Origin: Bacillota bacterium
Lineage (GTDB): Bacteria > Bacillota > Clostridia > Peptostreptococcales > Anaerovoracaceae
Length of the DNA: 49,571 bases
Assembly: GCA_017431785.1 (NCBI GenBank)
Contig: JAFRKJ010000055.1
Coordinates: forward strand, 1-49,571
Direction of reading: 5' to 3'
This document shows, piece after piece, positions 1-7,712 of the stretch (its first letter is position 1; the number at the start of each line of letters is the position of its first letter). The position numbers and the translations under genes are program-made. The notes under the pieces are model-generated. The model ran no database searches and had not been told where the DNA came from. It saw nothing but the letters and a program-made list of their open reading frames with translations.

Positions 1-59
1 ATCTTGCGGGATGCTCGGTAGGAGCCAGTAAAAACAGTCATTTTTTCAAAAAATAAAGA

Positions 60-109
60 GGCTCTGAAATTCTTGGAGTATCGTCCACCCCAACATTCTT
101 AACAGAGCC
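60..109. repeat. 7-bp inverted repeat, terminator-like or possible IS end
   Basis: The arms ggctctg (60-66) and cagagcc (103-109) are perfect inverted copies, with T-rich runs outside them on both strands. This could be a weak bidirectional terminator with a long loop, or the end of an insertion sequence lying outside the window. No transposase coding is visible in 1-248, and nothing else there is supported apart from the tRNA-operon terminator. Confidence 0.25.
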
Positions 110-200
110 GTTTTTCCGATATTTCGGTTCCGGTTTTCGAATGTTTGGATTTCGGTACATCGCTGTGAAAACGCTTGAGCCCTTGCTAACACTGGGCAAA

Positions 201-239
201 ACAAAAGAGTCGGAATTGTGTAGTTCACAATTTCGACTC
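201..239 (-). terminator. Intrinsic terminator of the tRNA operon
   Basis: Read on the minus strand, a 14-bp stem (arms 207-220 and 226-239, one wobble or mismatch) with a 5-nt loop is followed by a TTTTGTTTT run. It starts 10 nt after the CCA end of the fMet tRNA gene and closes the three-tRNA operon. Confidence 0.85.
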
Positions 240-248
240 CCATTCATT

Positions 249-324
249 TGGTTGCGGGGGAAGGACTTGAACCTTCGGCCTCCGGGTTATGAGCCCGACG
301 AGCTACCAACTGCTCCACCCCGCG
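249..324 (-). tRNA. Initiator tRNA-fMet (CAT)
   Basis: The minus strand folds as a complete 76-nt cloverleaf with an encoded CCA end and anticodon CAT. Two hallmarks mark it as the initiator rather than elongator tRNA-Met: an unpaired C1/A72 position at the top of the acceptor stem, and three G-C pairs closing the anticodon stem (GGG-CTCATAA-CCC). It is the last gene of the Asn-Leu-fMet operon. Confidence 0.95.
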
Positions 325-346
325 ACGTCATTCAGTTGTTGGATAT

Positions 347-435
347 TGGTACCGGCGACCGGGGTCGAACCGGTACGGGTATTACTACCCACGGGATTTT
401 AAGTCCCGGGCGTCTGCCTATTCCGCCACGCCGGC
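347..435 (-). tRNA. tRNA-Leu (TAA)
   Basis: An 89-nt type II tRNA with a long variable arm, encoded CCA and anticodon TAA in the loop CTTAAAA flanked by CGGGA/TCCCG. It sits between the Asn and fMet tRNA genes, all on the minus strand with 20-25 nt spacers. Confidence 0.96.
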
Positions 436-458
436 ACAATAAACTCTTTCTAAAAGAA

Positions 459-533
459 TGGCTCCGAGGGTGGGGCTCGAACCCACAACCTACCGGTTAA
501 CAGCCGGTTGCTCTGCCATTGAGCTACCTCGGA
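459..533 (-). tRNA. tRNA-Asn (GTT)
   Basis: A 75-nt cloverleaf with anticodon GTT (loop CTGTTAA closed by ACCGG/CCGGT), discriminator G73 as usual for Asn, and an encoded CCA. It is the first gene of the tRNA operon, about 30 nt downstream of a near-consensus promoter. Confidence 0.96.
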
Positions 534-546
534 TCACTGCTTATTT

Positions 547-595
547 TGCCCCGACGGCGAGATATATTATATATCACGACATCGGGGCATGTCAA
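547..595 (-). promoter_or_regulatory. Promoter of the tRNA operon inside a palindrome
   Basis: On the minus strand TTGACA (590-595) and TATAAT (566-571) are separated by 18 nt, a full consensus sigma-A promoter. An inverted repeat tgccccga/tcggggca (547-554 and 582-589) encloses the spacer and -10 box. The hairpin has no T run on either strand, so it is more likely DNA or leader structure than a terminator. Confidence 0.8.
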
Positions 596-627
596 CCTAT
601 TTTATCGGTATTCTTAGGAAAAAGAAA

Positions 628-2055
628 CTACTGTTTTTTCCTGCGTATCGGTCTCCTGAAACCTTTCGCAGTTTCTCCTTCTTTCACCACTTCAGCAGCC
701 TCAGCGTTCACCTCATCAGCAGCTTCTTCTGTTGCTTCTTCAGAAATCGGTTCAGAACTCTCGTCGGCGGCTTCTGCATCCGCATCTGGAGCATCACTTT
801 CCTCGTCTGCAGCGGCCAATGCAGATTCCGGTTCGAACTCATCCAGCTCTGAAGTATCGAAGCTTTCGCGGCTTTCTTCAGGAATCGGCTCCGGTTCTTC
901 CTCTTCCAGACGCTTGTTCTCTTTCTGGGTGTCCTCCACAATCTGAGCCTGATCTTCTTCCTGTGCAGCCTCGATCAACTTGATTTTTTCAGAATACTTC
1001 TTGATGTTCGCACGGTCGTCCTGTTCCTCGTAGATGAGAAGGAGTTCTTTCATGGTTTCCAGATGACTTCCATTGATCATCAGAACTTTCTTGAACTCGG
1101 TGACAGCATCGGAAATACGACCAGCCTGAACGTATCCGCGGCCAAGATAATAATGCAAAGGCCACCAGTCTTTGAACTGGCTCTTGAGATAAGGTTCCAG
1201 AATCTCCAGTCCTTCTTCGTAGCGGCCTGCACCGATCTTCAGGCAGCCATCTTCGATGGCAACCGGATGCGCGATCTGATTCAGACGCTTTGTGATTTCT
1301 CTTCTATCCTTGCCGTTTCTGCCGAACTTCAGATAATCCTGCCATGCCAGCTTAGCCTTGCCGTACAGTCCCATATTTAGATAGGAATAGCCCAGATAGT
1401 AGTATCCCATGGCAAAACGAGGATGTGTCTCTGTCAGAATCTCAAACCAATCTACTGCTTCCGCTTTGAAACGGCCGATGTACTCTTCATTCTTGCTGTG
1501 TTCATACATGACACGACATGCACGCGCATAAGAATACATGGCGTGCAGGTAGTCATACTTCATGCAGAGTGCGGCTCTGAAGTGGATACATGCATTGTCC
1601 ATTTCCCCATTCTCAGCGGCATCTCTTCCTTCTTTCATCATGCCTTCATACAGCTTGTAGTTGTACAGTTTTCTTAGGATCGCACAGTAGTTTTCCGTAT
1701 ACTTGAAGTGCGGATCGCAGCCCATGACCCAGGCCATGTTCTCAGCCAATACCAGAAAGTCAATACCTTTGCCGCCGGCAAACTCTTTTACTTCCTTACG
1801 CCGAAGCGGGACTGGGACGCCCTTCATCAGGTGTCCTGCTTTGTTGTTTCTCATGAATTCATCAGAGAATTCAACGAAAACGAATTTATTGAGGTACTTT
1901 TTGAAGTACCTGCCGATTCTATCCTCACGGAGCTGGATATCCACTTCTTCCCGCGGACGGATCACTGATCTTGTAACACCCAAAGCCTGAAGGATGTTGC
2001 CATCCTCCTTGTGGATCATCTGCTGCTGTTGCTGTTTTTTCGCTTTTCTGCTCAT
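628..2055 (-). CDS. TPR-repeat protein with acidic C-terminal tail
   Basis: A 475-residue cytoplasmic protein with no signal peptide or membrane segment. The N-terminus is basic with a poly-Gln run (residues 8-12). Residues about 145-360 contain tetratricopeptide-like helical pairs, for example around MGYYYLGYSYLNMGLYGKAK and LHYYLGRGYVQAGRISDA, a fold that mediates protein-protein contacts. Residues about 375-460 are almost entirely Glu, Asp, Ala and Ser and must be disordered, and the last residues are basic (RRPIRRKKQ). The start has a good AAGGAG site. It lies 39 nt after the radical SAM gene and is the last protein gene of the operon. The partner and function are unknown. Confidence 0.85.
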   Translation of the reverse strand: MSRKAKKQQQQQMIHKEDGNILQALGVTRSVIRPREEVDIQLREDRIGRYFKKYLNKFVFVEFSDEFMRNNKAGHLMKGVPVPLRRKEVKEFAGGKGIDFLVLAENMAWVMGCDPHFKYTENYCAILRKLYNYKLYEGMMKEGRDAAENGEMDNACIHFRAALCMKYDYLHAMYSYARACRVMYEHSKNEEYIGRFKAEAVDWFEILTETHPRFAMGYYYLGYSYLNMGLYGKAKLAWQDYLKFGRNGKDRREITKRLNQIAHPVAIEDGCLKIGAGRYEEGLEILEPYLKSQFKDWWPLHYYLGRGYVQAGRISDAVTEFKKVLMINGSHLETMKELLLIYEEQDDRANIKKYSEKIKLIEAAQEEDQAQIVEDTQKENKRLEEEEPEPIPEESRESFDTSELDEFEPESALAAADEESDAPDADAEAADESSEPISEEATEEAADEVNAEAAEVVKEGETAKGFRRPIRRKKQ

Positions 2056-2094
2056 CTTATCTCCTTTACGATGTGCTTATCTTCCAGCGCAAAG

Positions 2095-2964
2095 CTATAA
2101 TGCGCGGAACATCTCATCTTTGAACATATGGTTCGACATGGCTTCCCGAATCTGCTCCATCATCCTTTCCTTATCATCAGGCAGATTGCCTTTGAGAGAG
2201 AGGTAGTTGGATGCATGATTGCTGCGGAAAACACATTTTCTGGTTACATTCGTATTCTCAAGCATCAGCAGAGTTTCCTTCATGACTTCTTCTGCTGACA
2301 AGAGTTCCATCTTACCGCTTTCGATGTCTTTGGCCATCGGAACAGATGGATCAACGATCAATGTGAGCAGCGCCACATAGGAAGGGCTCATCTCACTGAT
2401 CATCTTCCCGGATTCGATTGCGTGCTCTTCCCATCCAGCCTTGCCTGCAAGCCCTGAGATAAAAGTAACGGACGCTTTCATTCCGCTTGCTTCGATTTTC
2501 TTCACGCCGTCAATCAGCTGCTGGCGTGTTTCTCCCTTGTGGATGTCCTCCAGAACTTTCTCGCTGCCGGATTCCGCTCCCACATAGGCCATAGTCAGTC
2601 CTGCCTCATAAAGCTGTTTCAACTCTTCATCCGTCTTGCGCAGCGCATCCTCAGCTCTGGCGTATGCCGTCACACGCTCGCACTCCGGGAAGTTTTCCCT
2701 GATGTAGTTCAGGATCGGCATCAGCTTGTTCACCGAAAGAGCCAGTGCGTCGCCGTCGCACAGAAAGATACGTTCCACTCTGGCGTAGTGCCTGCGCGCC
2801 CAGGCAAGATCCTCCAGAATGTCATCCAGCTTTCTGATATGGAACTGTTTATCCTTATACATGCTGCAGAATGTGCACTTGTTGTGAGTACATCCTACAG
2901 TGACCTGCACAAGCAAGCTGTACGCTTCACTTGGCGGTCTGAAAATATTACCTTCGTATCTCAT
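2095..2964 (-). CDS. Radical SAM protein
   Basis: A 289-residue radical SAM enzyme. The iron-sulfur motif is at C25, C30 and C33, spaced CX4CX2C rather than the usual CX3CX2C. It is followed by a typical TIM-barrel pattern, including FLCDGDAL (strand 2) and YVGAESGSEKVL (strand 4, glycine-rich SAM contact). Proteins of this type cleave S-adenosylmethionine reductively to start radical chemistry; the substrate cannot be read from the sequence. There is no SPASM or B12 domain. It lies 20 nt after argS, with a GAGGG ribosome site. Confidence 0.85.
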   Translation of the reverse strand: MRYEGNIFRPPSEAYSLLVQVTVGCTHNKCTFCSMYKDKQFHIRKLDDILEDLAWARRHYARVERIFLCDGDALALSVNKLMPILNYIRENFPECERVTAYARAEDALRKTDEELKQLYEAGLTMAYVGAESGSEKVLEDIHKGETRQQLIDGVKKIEASGMKASVTFISGLAGKAGWEEHAIESGKMISEMSPSYVALLTLIVDPSVPMAKDIESGKMELLSAEEVMKETLLMLENTNVTRKCVFRSNHASNYLSLKGNLPDDKERMMEQIREAMSNHMFKDEMFRAL

Positions 2965-2984
2965 GCAAAACCCTCACAAGTTCT

Positions 2985-4703
2985 TTACATCTTTTCCGGC
3001 GCCTTCATGCAGAGAATGTCAAGTCCGTTTCTGATTGCTGTCTGTGCAGCCATGACCATGGCGACCTTAGCGACCTTCTCGTCTTCATTGTCCACCAGAA
3101 TGTGCTCATCATGGTAGAACTTGTTGAACGCCTGCGCAATGTCGACCAGATGTCTTGTCACGATGGACGGCTCATACTTCTCTCCTGCTTCCAGGATAAC
3201 CTCAGGGAATCTGTAGAGCAGTGATGTGAGCGCGTGAGCGCTTTCACCCTTCAGATACTGTGGGTCAAAGCCTTCTTTTGCCTTTGCAACGACTTCTTCT
3301 CCTGCGTTTCTGAGGATGCTGCAGCTGCGGGCATAAGTATACTGTACATATGGGCCTGTCTCGCCTTCGAAGTTGAGCACATGATCCCATGAGAATACAT
3401 AATCCTTGATACGGTAATTGGACAGTTCGTTGAATACAACTGCGCCGATACCGACTGCCTTTGCTACTTCTTCGACCATTTCAGGGTCTGCGTCAGGATT
3501 CTTCTCCTTGATGATTTCACGTGTTTTGTCTACAGCGCCATTGAGCACGTCTTCCAGGAATACGACTCTGCCTTCACGTGTGGACATGGTGCCGTCTTCC
3601 AGACTGACGAGACCAAACGGTACGTGTACGCAGTCTCTTGCCCACTCGTATCCCATGAGCTCCAGAATCTGGATCCACTGCTGGAAGTGCAGATTCTGCT
3701 GTGATGCAACGACGTATATGTTCTTGTAAAAATCATAGGTTTCCTTACGATAAACTGCAGCAGCGATATCACGAGTGATGTACAGTGTCGATCCGTCGGA
3801 CTTCTGGATGAGCGCAGGGGTCAGACCGTAATCATCGAGACGGACCAGTCTTGCGCCGTCATCCTCTTCCATGAGGCCCTTGTCTTCCAGTTCCTTGACG
3901 AAACGAGGCATCTTATCGGAGTAGAAGCTTTCTCCTGCATAGGAGTCATATGTGATGCCCAGCATATCATATACCCTGCTGAACTCCTTCAGTGACTCAT
4001 CTCTGAACCACTGCCAGATTTCTGTCTCTTCCGGTTCGCCGTGCTCCAGTTTAGTAAAGGTTGCTCTTGCTTCATCTTCCAGGGAAGGATCTTTCTCCGC
4101 CTCTTCATGGAACTTAGTGTAATAGCCAAGCAAGGTCTTGATTGGCTCATCAATGACATCCTGCTTGTTACCCCAGTGTCTGTAGGCAACAATCATCTTA
4201 CCAAACTGTGTTCCATAGTCGCCGAGGTGATTGATTCTGATGACCTTGAATCCAAGATAATCGTAGATCTTGGCGATAGATGCGCCGATAACCGTACTTC
4301 TGATGTGACCGATGTGGAACGGCTTGGCGATGTTCGGTGAGGAGTACTCTACAACAACGGGTCTGTCTGCACCGATATCGCTCTTCCCGAAATCGTCACC
4401 CTTCTCGATAACCTCTGAAATCACGTCCCCTGCGAAGGCTTCCTTATTGATGAACATGTTCACGTAGGCGTTGACCTGTTCCACTTTCTCAAATATCGGA
4501 TCATCCGCGATAGCCTCGGCAATGCCTTTGGCAATGAGCGGAGGCGCCTTTCTCAGAATCTTCGCCAGCTTAAAGCATGGGAACGCATAATCACCCATCT
4601 TGCTGTCCGCCGGGATTTCAATCATCTTTCTGATTTCTTCTTTCTCCAGTCCTTCTACCTGAGGGGCTATAAGATCTGCAATTTTGTCAACATACTGAAG
4701 CAT
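2985..4703 (-). CDS. argS: Arginyl-tRNA synthetase
   Basis: A 572-residue class I aminoacyl-tRNA synthetase that charges tRNA-Arg. Visible features are the N-terminal additional domain, the HIGH signature at residues 130-133 (KPFHIGHIRST), the ArgRS-typical NHLGDYGTQFGK segment, and MSTREG as the KMSKS-loop equivalent. The C-terminal DALR anticodon-binding domain ends in FNKFYHDEHIL and a helical tail. Length matches the family. The start has a GAAGGAA site. It follows mutS2 in the same operon by 39 nt. Confidence 0.97.
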   Translation of the reverse strand: MLQYVDKIADLIAPQVEGLEKEEIRKMIEIPADSKMGDYAFPCFKLAKILRKAPPLIAKGIAEAIADDPIFEKVEQVNAYVNMFINKEAFAGDVISEVIEKGDDFGKSDIGADRPVVVEYSSPNIAKPFHIGHIRSTVIGASIAKIYDYLGFKVIRINHLGDYGTQFGKMIVAYRHWGNKQDVIDEPIKTLLGYYTKFHEEAEKDPSLEDEARATFTKLEHGEPEETEIWQWFRDESLKEFSRVYDMLGITYDSYAGESFYSDKMPRFVKELEDKGLMEEDDGARLVRLDDYGLTPALIQKSDGSTLYITRDIAAAVYRKETYDFYKNIYVVASQQNLHFQQWIQILELMGYEWARDCVHVPFGLVSLEDGTMSTREGRVVFLEDVLNGAVDKTREIIKEKNPDADPEMVEEVAKAVGIGAVVFNELSNYRIKDYVFSWDHVLNFEGETGPYVQYTYARSCSILRNAGEEVVAKAKEGFDPQYLKGESAHALTSLLYRFPEVILEAGEKYEPSIVTRHLVDIAQAFNKFYHDEHILVDNEDEKVAKVAMVMAAQTAIRNGLDILCMKAPEKM

Positions 4704-4742
4704 TGTTTCCTTCTTTCCGCCGGGTGTCTGCTTCCCGGACCC

Positions 4743-7115
4743 TTACTTAAACTTTACAACGGTCACGCCTTCGCCGCCTTCATCAAAGGCGCCGCGGCGG
4801 TAATCTTTGATATTCTTGTTTTTTCTGAGCGCAGCTCTGATGCCTTTGCTCAGGATACCCTCTCCACGACCGTGGATAATCGTTACTTCTCCAAGCCCGG
4901 AGATAAAAGCATCATCTATATATTTTTCCACATCCATAAGTGCATCGTCAAGGTTTTTTCCCCTGACGTCGATAGATGTTGAGACGGTCTGTGCCTTCTG
5001 TCTGTACATGCTGCCGTAGCCGGATGCTCTTTTCTTGCTGATGGTCTTTGGCGCCTTCTGATCGATCAGCATGATATCCTTGATGTTGACGCCGATTTTC
5101 ATGGCGCCTACCTGTACCTGGAGGTCACCCTTATCGTCAGGCAGTTCGCATATTTCACCGTTCTGCCCCAAAGTCAGGATCTTCACTCTTTCCCCCAGTT
5201 TCAGCATCTCCGGATCGACAGGCTTGTCATTCGTCTCCCGTTTGATGGTGTTTCGATTCTTTTTTTCTATTCTGCGGAGTTTTCTTCTGCCTTCATCAAA
5301 GCGTTTCGTCCGCTCGCCCATGCTCTCCAACCGTGCGATTTCCTTGAGTTCCTCTCTGAAGTCATCTGCCGTCTCCATCGCCTCGTGAATGATTTCCCGA
5401 GCCTCTTCACGTGCTCTCTGAAGTTCCTTATCACGCTTCTCTTCCAGCTTCTTTGCCTTTGCCTCAAGTTCATCCTGTTTGAGCTTCATCTCACGGCTGA
5501 TGCGCATCGCTTCATCGCGCTCCGCTTCCGCCTGCTTCTTATCCTCTTCAATTGCAGTGATGATGTCTTCGAAAACGATATCGCCGCCTTCCAGAAGTCC
5601 CGCCGCTCTGTCTGTGATCTCGTCCGGCAGTCCGAGCTTTCTGGAAATCTCAAATGCATTGGATTTTCCGGGCAGCCCGATTGTCAGTTTATAGGTTGGG
5701 CTCAGAGTCTCTACATCGAACTCCATGGAGGCGTTCTCAACGCCGTCTGTCGCTATGGCGTACTTCTTGAGCTCCGTGTAGTGGGTCGTTGCAATGGTGC
5801 TGGCGCCCCGCGCGGCCAGATTCTCAAGAATGGAAATGGCCAGAGCCGCTCCTTCTGTCGGGTCTGTTCCCGCACCGAGTTCATCCAAAAGCACCAGGCT
5901 CCTTTCATCTGCCTCTTTCATGATTTCCACGATGTTCGCCATGTGGGATGAGAATGTTGACAGACTCTGCTCGATACTCTGCTCATCACCGATATCTGCG
6001 AAGACATTCTCATAGACGGGTACTTTGCTTCCCGGGGATGCCGGGATATGCAGTCCGGTCATTGCCATCAGAGAAAGCAGTCCCGCCGTCTTGAGCGTGA
6101 CGGTCTTGCCTCCGGTATTCGGTCCTGTGACCACCAGTGTTCTATATGTTCCGCCGATGCCGATGTTCACAGGAACAACGGTTTTCTTATCTATCAGAGG
6201 ATGGGACGCACTGATCAGCTGCAACTCCTCCCCTTCATCAATCAAAGGCTCCGTACCATCCATATCAAAGGACAGCCTGCCCTTGGCGTTGATCAGATCA
6301 AGTTCCAGAAGAAGCTTCTGATTGTTTGCCAGATCATGATACAATTCGGAAACACCTGCTGACAGTTCTCCGAGAATGCGGTTGACTTCAGCCTTTTCGT
6401 CCAGTTCGAGCTGTCTAAGCTCGTTGTTCATATTAACGATCGCCTGCGGCTCGATAAATACTGTCGCGCCGCTTCCGCTCTGGTCATGGACGATTCCGGG
6501 CACTCTCGCTCTGTGCTCCTGCTTGACGGGTATGACGTAGCGGCCGTTCCTGATGGTCACAATGGCATCCTGCAGGATCGTTCTCTCGGAATTAAGGATA
6601 CTGTTCATCCGCGCTTTGACCGCGTCATTCTGTCTGACAATGGCCCTTCTGATGGTCCTCAGCTGTGTGCTGGCGTTATCGGACATCTCATCTTCCGAGA
6701 TGATACATCTATCGATTTCTTCTGCAAAAGCTTTATGCACTGCAATGATCTCAACGATGGACTCAATCAGAGGAAGCTCCGGTACGTCGTCCCCCTTCAG
6801 GAAAGCTACCGTTCTCTCCGCTGCCTTCATGTTGTAGAGGATGTGCAGCAGCTGACCCATGGTCAGAACACCGCCTTTGCGCGCGAAACCGGCAAGTCCC
6901 TCAATATCATAAAAACCACCTACCGGCAAAGGCCCCTTTGCTGAAATGAGCTTCACCGCTTCTGTGGTTTCTTCCTGTTTTTCCTTTATTAGACGTGCAT
7001 CACAGACAGGCTCAAGCTCCGATATGACTTTTTTCGTCATTTCGGAGCTTGCCCGGTCTTTTAGCATTTCAATGATCTTATCGTACTCTAAAACGTGTAA
7101 GGTCTTTTCTCTCAT
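4743..7115 (-). CDS. mutS2: MutS2 ATPase with C-terminal Smr domain
   Basis: A 790-residue MutS2 family protein. Walker A is GPNTGGKT (331-338) and Walker B LVLLDEL (about 407-413), followed by GAGTDPTEGAA. A long coiled coil covers about 510-620, and an Smr nuclease domain fills the last 80 residues with IDVRG and HGRGEG motifs. Known MutS2 proteins suppress homologous recombination, and in Bacillus act on collided ribosomes. The ATG follows the zapA-like stop codon directly, so translation should be coupled. No mismatch-recognition domain is present, as expected for MutS2. Confidence 0.96.
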   Translation of the reverse strand: MREKTLHVLEYDKIIEMLKDRASSEMTKKVISELEPVCDARLIKEKQEETTEAVKLISAKGPLPVGGFYDIEGLAGFARKGGVLTMGQLLHILYNMKAAERTVAFLKGDDVPELPLIESIVEIIAVHKAFAEEIDRCIISEDEMSDNASTQLRTIRRAIVRQNDAVKARMNSILNSERTILQDAIVTIRNGRYVIPVKQEHRARVPGIVHDQSGSGATVFIEPQAIVNMNNELRQLELDEKAEVNRILGELSAGVSELYHDLANNQKLLLELDLINAKGRLSFDMDGTEPLIDEGEELQLISASHPLIDKKTVVPVNIGIGGTYRTLVVTGPNTGGKTVTLKTAGLLSLMAMTGLHIPASPGSKVPVYENVFADIGDEQSIEQSLSTFSSHMANIVEIMKEADERSLVLLDELGAGTDPTEGAALAISILENLAARGASTIATTHYTELKKYAIATDGVENASMEFDVETLSPTYKLTIGLPGKSNAFEISRKLGLPDEITDRAAGLLEGGDIVFEDIITAIEEDKKQAEAERDEAMRISREMKLKQDELEAKAKKLEEKRDKELQRAREEAREIIHEAMETADDFREELKEIARLESMGERTKRFDEGRRKLRRIEKKNRNTIKRETNDKPVDPEMLKLGERVKILTLGQNGEICELPDDKGDLQVQVGAMKIGVNIKDIMLIDQKAPKTISKKRASGYGSMYRQKAQTVSTSIDVRGKNLDDALMDVEKYIDDAFISGLGEVTIIHGRGEGILSKGIRAALRKNKNIKDYRRGAFDEGGEGVTVVKFK

Positions 7116-7685
7116 TTAGAATCCGCCGGTACCGTTTTTGTATTTATCCAATTCTTTCTTAAGCTGCAGATTTTCCATCTGAAGATCGAAGAAGCTGCTT
7201 TCCAGTTCTCTGCACTTTCCTTCTACTTCTTTGATCACATCTTCCATACCGCTCTGGATCTGAGCCTTTGACTCTTCTGCTGCCGCTTTGAGTCGCTCGA
7301 TCTCAGCATCCTTGTCACGAAGTTGCTGCATCAGAGCATCTTTCTGTGCAACGATTGCCTGCGTCTCTTCCTTGTACTCTGTGAAGGACTTCTTTGTCTC
7401 GTCCCAAAGAGCTACATAGTGCTGCGCATCCTTTTCCAGCTGAATGTTCATGCTCTTCAGCTCTGCCATCTCTCTGGCACTCATTGCCTGCTCACTTGCA
7501 ATGTTGATAGCTGCAAGAATAGCGACATTCTGAGGGGAGGCGCCTGCAGATTTCGCTGCATCAGCGATTTCGTACATCTTGGCATCTACACGAGCTGCAT
7601 GGCTGATGATCTCATCCTTTGGAAGATCTCCTGAAATCGTGTAGTCCTGTCCATAGATCTTTACGTTTACTTTGTTGTTTTCCAT
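7116..7685 (-). CDS. zapA: ZapA-like cell-division protein with long coiled coil
   Basis: A 189-residue protein. Residues 1-90 match the ZapA domain (VNVKIYGQDYTISGD, then a helix with AARVDAKM and VAILAAINIASE). Residues about 75-180 form a continuous coiled coil rich in Glu, Lys and Gln. ZapA cross-links FtsZ filaments at midcell. The protein is longer than the usual ~90-residue ZapA because of the extended coil, a form often seen in Clostridia next to pheT and mutS2. It has a GAGGAG ribosome site and abuts mutS2. Confidence 0.85.
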   Translation of the reverse strand: MENNKVNVKIYGQDYTISGDLPKDEIISHAARVDAKMYEIADAAKSAGASPQNVAILAAINIASEQAMSAREMAELKSMNIQLEKDAQHYVALWDETKKSFTEYKEETQAIVAQKDALMQQLRDKDAEIERLKAAAEESKAQIQSGMEDVIKEVEGKCRELESSFFDLQMENLQLKKELDKYKNGTGGF

Positions 7686-7712
7686 GATGAATTCTCCTCA
7701 TACAGAATTAAT

